From: Rudaea sp.
GTDB taxonomy: Bacteria; Pseudomonadota; Gammaproteobacteria; Xanthomonadales; Rhodanobacteraceae
Length of the DNA: 7,977 nt
NCBI GenBank assembly: GCA_025934455.1
Contig: JAICYA010000076.1
Location: forward strand, 1 to 7,977
Direction of reading: 5' to 3'
The notes under the pieces were generated by a model. It worked only from the letters and a program-made list of their open reading frames with translations. It did not search any database and was not told where the DNA came from. Position 1 is the first letter of the stretch. Each line of letters opens with the position of its first letter. A program made the translations under genes and the position numbers. Below are positions 5,482 to 7,977 of the stretch, piece after piece.

Positions 5482-6902
5482 GCCTTGCGTTCGTGGTCGC
5501 ATGGCTGTTGCCGCTCGCCGCCGGATGCGCACTGTGGCTGGCGCTGGTGCCGCGGCGCGAGCCGGGCTGGCTTGCCGCCGCGTTGGGACATGGCGTCGTC
5601 GCCGGCATGCTGCTGGCGGCCGCTGCCACGAGCCTGTTCGCGCGTGCGGATACCGTGCATGCCTGGCTGCGCGCCGCGCCGGCTCTGGCCGTTGCGGCGG
5701 TGCTTGCGGCGCTCGTCGCGTGGCGGCGTGCGCGTGCGCCGGCGCCGCCACAACCGTACAAAGTGGAAAATGCGAACAAGTGGATTCGTGTCTTGCTCGC
5801 GACCGCGCTGGCCTCGCTGGTCTTGCGCGGCTGGCTGATGCTGCGCGAGGTCTGGCTGCGCCCGACCTTTCCCTGGGACGCCTGGGACGCCTGGGCGGTC
5901 AAGTCCAAGACCTGGTTCCTGCTCGGCCACTACGCGCCGTTCGTGTCCATGCCCGATTGGCTCGCACATCCGACCCGGGAGTTGTACACCGGCATCGCGT
6001 GGGCGTATCCGGCCACGCTGGCGTGGATGCAGGTCTGGTTCGCCAGTGCCGCGGGCGGCTGGGTCGAGCCACAGGTCAACCTGCCCTGGTTCGTGTTGTG
6101 GATTGGATTGCTGCTCGCCCACTACGGTCAATGGCGCGCATTGGGACTGGATCGCCTGCGTGCCTTGGCGGCGATGTACGCGCTCGGATCGCTGCCGCTG
6201 CTCGACGTGCACGTGGCCCTGGCCGGTTACGCGGATTTGTGGCTGGCCACGATGCTCGGCTTTGCCGCGCTGGCATGGCTGCGTTGGCGGCGCGAGCGCG
6301 ATGCGGGACAGCTCGCCATCGCCATCGTCTGCGTCGCATTGTTGCCGGCGATCAAGCTCGAAGGCGCGATCTGGTTGCTGCTGTGCGTGGCCGTTGCGAC
6401 TTACGATGTCCTGCCGCGGCGCTGGCGGCGCTTCGCCTTGGCCGGCGTGGCCACCGTGCTGATGGCATTGCTCTTCGTCAGTCGCATCGACTTGCCGGTG
6501 CCGGGGCTGGGCTGGGTGGAAATCACGCATAGCCGCATCGTCGTGCCCGCACTCGGCGAGTACGCGATGCGCTTCAATGCCGAGGCGTCGTTGAGCCTGT
6601 TGAACAGTCTGTTCGTGCAGCCGAACTGGCATTTGTTGTGGTGGCTGGCGCCGGGCATCGCGTTGTGGCGCTGGCGCGCGCTGCGCGACGACGCGGCGCT
6701 GCGCCATCTCGGCGCGTTCGTGCTGCTCGGATTCGCGTTCCTGGCGTTCCTGTTCACCTGCACCGACGCATCGCGCTGGGCGGAGAGCTACACCGCGGTC
6801 AATCGCCTGATCCTGCAACTGGTACCGGCGACGGTTACGCTGCTGGCCCTGTCATGTCGCGATAAAGCCCCGAGATCAGCGGCGTCACCCGTTCCAGCGT
6901 GA
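5478..6902 (+). CDS. Polytopic membrane protein, GT-C type glycosyltransferase-like
   Basis: Protein of 474 aa from GTG 5478, which overlaps the preceding stop (GTGA); GGAG at 5465-5468 is 9 nt upstream. Longer in-frame starts would add non-hydrophobic residues overlapping the previous gene. About 11 hydrophobic segments are visible, including about 1-24, 32-55, 63-82, 102-121, 202-218, 226-270 (two), 281-311, 319-334, 385-400, 412-430 and 447-460. After the fourth segment comes FPWDAWDAWAVKSKTWF (Asp134, Asp137), an acidic loop resembling the catalytic periplasmic loop of lipid-linked-sugar GT-C enzymes. Further conserved-looking elements are GYADLWLA and LPAIKLEGAIW. Such enzymes move sugars from polyprenyl-phosphate donors to glycans, lipids or proteins outside the inner membrane; the donor and acceptor here cannot be told. 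Assignment to GT-C is by topology and the acidic motif, not by a specific family match. Its last 68 nt overlap the convergent GT4 gene. Confidence 0.72.
   Translation: MSLAFVVAWLLPLAAGCALWLALVPRREPGWLAAALGHGVVAGMLLAAAATSLFARADTVHAWLRAAPALAVAAVLAALVAWRRARAPAPPQPYKVENANKWIRVLLATALASLVLRGWLMLREVWLRPTFPWDAWDAWAVKSKTWFLLGHYAPFVSMPDWLAHPTRELYTGIAWAYPATLAWMQVWFASAAGGWVEPQVNLPWFVLWIGLLLAHYGQWRALGLDRLRALAAMYALGSLPLLDVHVALAGYADLWLATMLGFAALAWLRWRRERDAGQLAIAIVCVALLPAIKLEGAIWLLLCVAVATYDVLPRRWRRFALAGVATVLMALLFVSRIDLPVPGLGWVEITHSRIVVPALGEYAMRFNAEASLSLLNSLFVQPNWHLLWWLAPGIALWRWRALRDDAALRHLGAFVLLGFAFLAFLFTCTDASRWAESYTAVNRLILQLVPATVTLLALSCRDKAPRSAASPVPA
5872..5898 (+). repeat. Tandem 9-nt units encoding WDA-WDA-WAV
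   Basis: CCTGGGACG occurs twice in a row (5872-5880, 5881-5889) and is followed by CCTGGGCGG (7 of 9). It encodes the duplicated WDAWDAW of the putative acidic catalytic loop. It may reflect a small in-frame duplication, or simply codon repetition imposed by the motif. Confidence 0.4.
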
Positions 6903-7977
6903 ATCCGTCCTGGAATCGATGGCGGCCTGCTTCGCCGTAGCGTTGCCTCAGGTTCGCATCCGCAGCAAGGTGCCGCAGCGCCGCGGCCAGCGCGGCGTCG
7001 TCGTTCGGTGGAACGAGCATCCCGGTTTCGCCATCGCGCACGACGAATCCCACGCCCGATCCGGGACTGTCGCTGGCCACAATCGGCAATCCCGCGCGCA
7101 TGGCCTCGAGCAGCACGATGCCGAACGACTCGGCGCGCTCGGTCGAGGGCAGGCAGAACACATCGGCATTCGCATAAGCCGATTCGAGAAGCGCCTGTCC
7201 GGTGGCATCCATGTCGAGGCGCCCCACGAATTGAACGCGCGAGGCGACATCGAGTTCGCGCGCCAAGTCACGCAGCGCCGCGTCGCATTCGCCGCCGCCG
7301 ATCAGCACGAGGCTGGCTTCCGGCACCTGCGCGAGCGCACGCAGCAGCACGTCGAAGCCCTTGAAATAGCTCAGCCGGCCTACGCCAAGCAGGCGCAGGC
7401 CGGATGCGGGCCAAGACGTGGAATGTGCCGCAGCCGCGACTGGCGCAGCGGGAAGTCCGATCGGAATCACGCGGACCTTGTCCCGCCACGGCGCCAGCGC
7501 CGCGCTGGAATCCGCATAGGCTTGCGAGGTCGCGATCACCGCACGCGCGCGCCGCAGCAACGCCTGCTCCCACGGCTTGTAAAAGCGATAGGCCGCGCGC
7601 AGCGTGCGACGGCGCGAATCCAGCGGGATGTCCGCGTGCCAGTGCACGATCCACGGCAGGCGTCGCGCGGCGGGTGAGAGCAACGCCCAGAATGCCGAAG
7701 TATTCGGCGTGTGGATGTGCAAAACGTCCGGCCTGAACTCGCGGATCGCGCGCGCGAGCAGGCGCGGGAAGGCCGGGCTCACCGGCGCGTAGACGAACTG
7801 GCCGTGGCAGGCCGCCAGATCCACTTCGACATCGTGCGCGCGAAATTGGGAGCTGCGCCAGCTTCCCGGCTCCGCATGCGCAAGTACGCGCACGGCCATG
7901 CCCCGCGCCGCCTGCGCTGCAGCCAGATCGGAGACGAAACGCTCGATCCCGCCCGGATGCGGCGGAAAGAATTTGCC
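6835..7977 (-). CDS. Glycosyltransferase family 4 (GT-B fold), 5' end beyond the window
   Basis: On the minus strand the frame is open from the window edge (first codon 7977-7975) to TAA at 6837-6835, giving 380 residues. It opens GKFFPPHPGGIERFVSDLAAA, the nucleotide-sugar enzyme N-terminus normally reached after about seven residues, so the true start lies just outside; ATG 7899 would delete the conserved GGIER loop and is rejected. Other GT4 features in order are DVLHIHTPN, IVHWHADIP, RAVIATSQAYADSS, VRVIPIGLP, LLGVGRLSYFKGFDVLLRAL, and the EX7E nucleotide-sugar motif ESFGIVLLE (7131-7105) followed by EAMRAGLPIVASDSPGSG. It is cytoplasmic or membrane-peripheral and transfers a sugar with retention of configuration, most likely in polysaccharide or glycolipid assembly; donor and acceptor are unknown. 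It belongs to a minus-strand transcript that enters from the right and converges with the GT-C-like gene. Confidence 0.9.
   Translation of the reverse strand, partial: GKFFPPHPGGIERFVSDLAAAQAARGMAVRVLAHAEPGSWRSSQFRAHDVEVDLAACHGQFVYAPVSPAFPRLLARAIREFRPDVLHIHTPNTSAFWALLSPAARRLPWIVHWHADIPLDSRRRTLRAAYRFYKPWEQALLRRARAVIATSQAYADSSAALAPWRDKVRVIPIGLPAAPVAAAAHSTSWPASGLRLLGVGRLSYFKGFDVLLRALAQVPEASLVLIGGGECDAALRDLARELDVASRVQFVGRLDMDATGQALLESAYANADVFCLPSTERAESFGIVLLEAMRAGLPIVASDSPGSGVGFVVRDGETGMLVPPNDDAALAAALRHLAADANLRQRYGEAGRHRFQDGFTLERVTPLISGLYRDMTGPAA

Noticed and set aside
5412..6818. 468-codon minus-strand open frame antisense to the GT-C-like gene
   Set aside because: Low-complexity Gln/Arg/His-rich translation mirroring a hydrophobic + strand protein; shadow frame.

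Overview
The window is high-GC DNA with dense coding. It most resembles a gammaproteobacterium of the Xanthomonadales/Lysobacterales type (Rhodanobacter, Dyella or Xanthomonas relatives). That assignment is inferred from base composition, from the folC - SPOR protein - cvpA - purF gene order also known from E. coli (folC-dedD-cvpA-purF), and from the look of the proteins. No 16S or other taxonomic marker is present.

Left part (1-3401, + strand): a conserved housekeeping block. It holds the 3' end of folC (folate polyglutamylation), a DedD-like membrane-anchored protein with two SPOR domains (septal peptidoglycan binding), cvpA (inner-membrane protein) and purF (first committed step of purine synthesis). 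A perfect TATAAT sits just after the folC stop. A compact pair of perfect or near-perfect palindromes fills most of the dedD-cvpA gap and abuts the cvpA ribosome binding site. The purF reading frame is broken: a (CG)6 tract at 2407-2418 shifts the frame after about residue 163, and the rest of a full-length, well-conserved PurF continues in another frame to 3401. This is either a real slippage mutation or a sequencing error in a GC run.

Middle part (about 3488-6902, + strand): three genes linked by 4-nt GTGA stop/start overlaps, so very likely co-translated. They are a DUF455 (COG2833) ferritin-like protein with a complete di-iron ligand set, an unrecognised membrane-anchored protein with an apparent periplasmic beta-rich domain, and a large polytopic protein resembling GT-C type glycosyltransferases. 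The last two look like a coupled envelope-glycan module of unknown product.

Right part (6835-7977, - strand): a GT4-family (GT-B fold) glycosyltransferase whose first few codons lie beyond the window. It converges on the GT-C-like gene and the two coding regions overlap tail to tail by 68 nt, with no terminator between them.

No tRNA, rRNA, CRISPR array, insertion sequence or phage gene was seen. There is no gene-free stretch over 300 bases; the longest gaps are 92 and 86 nt.
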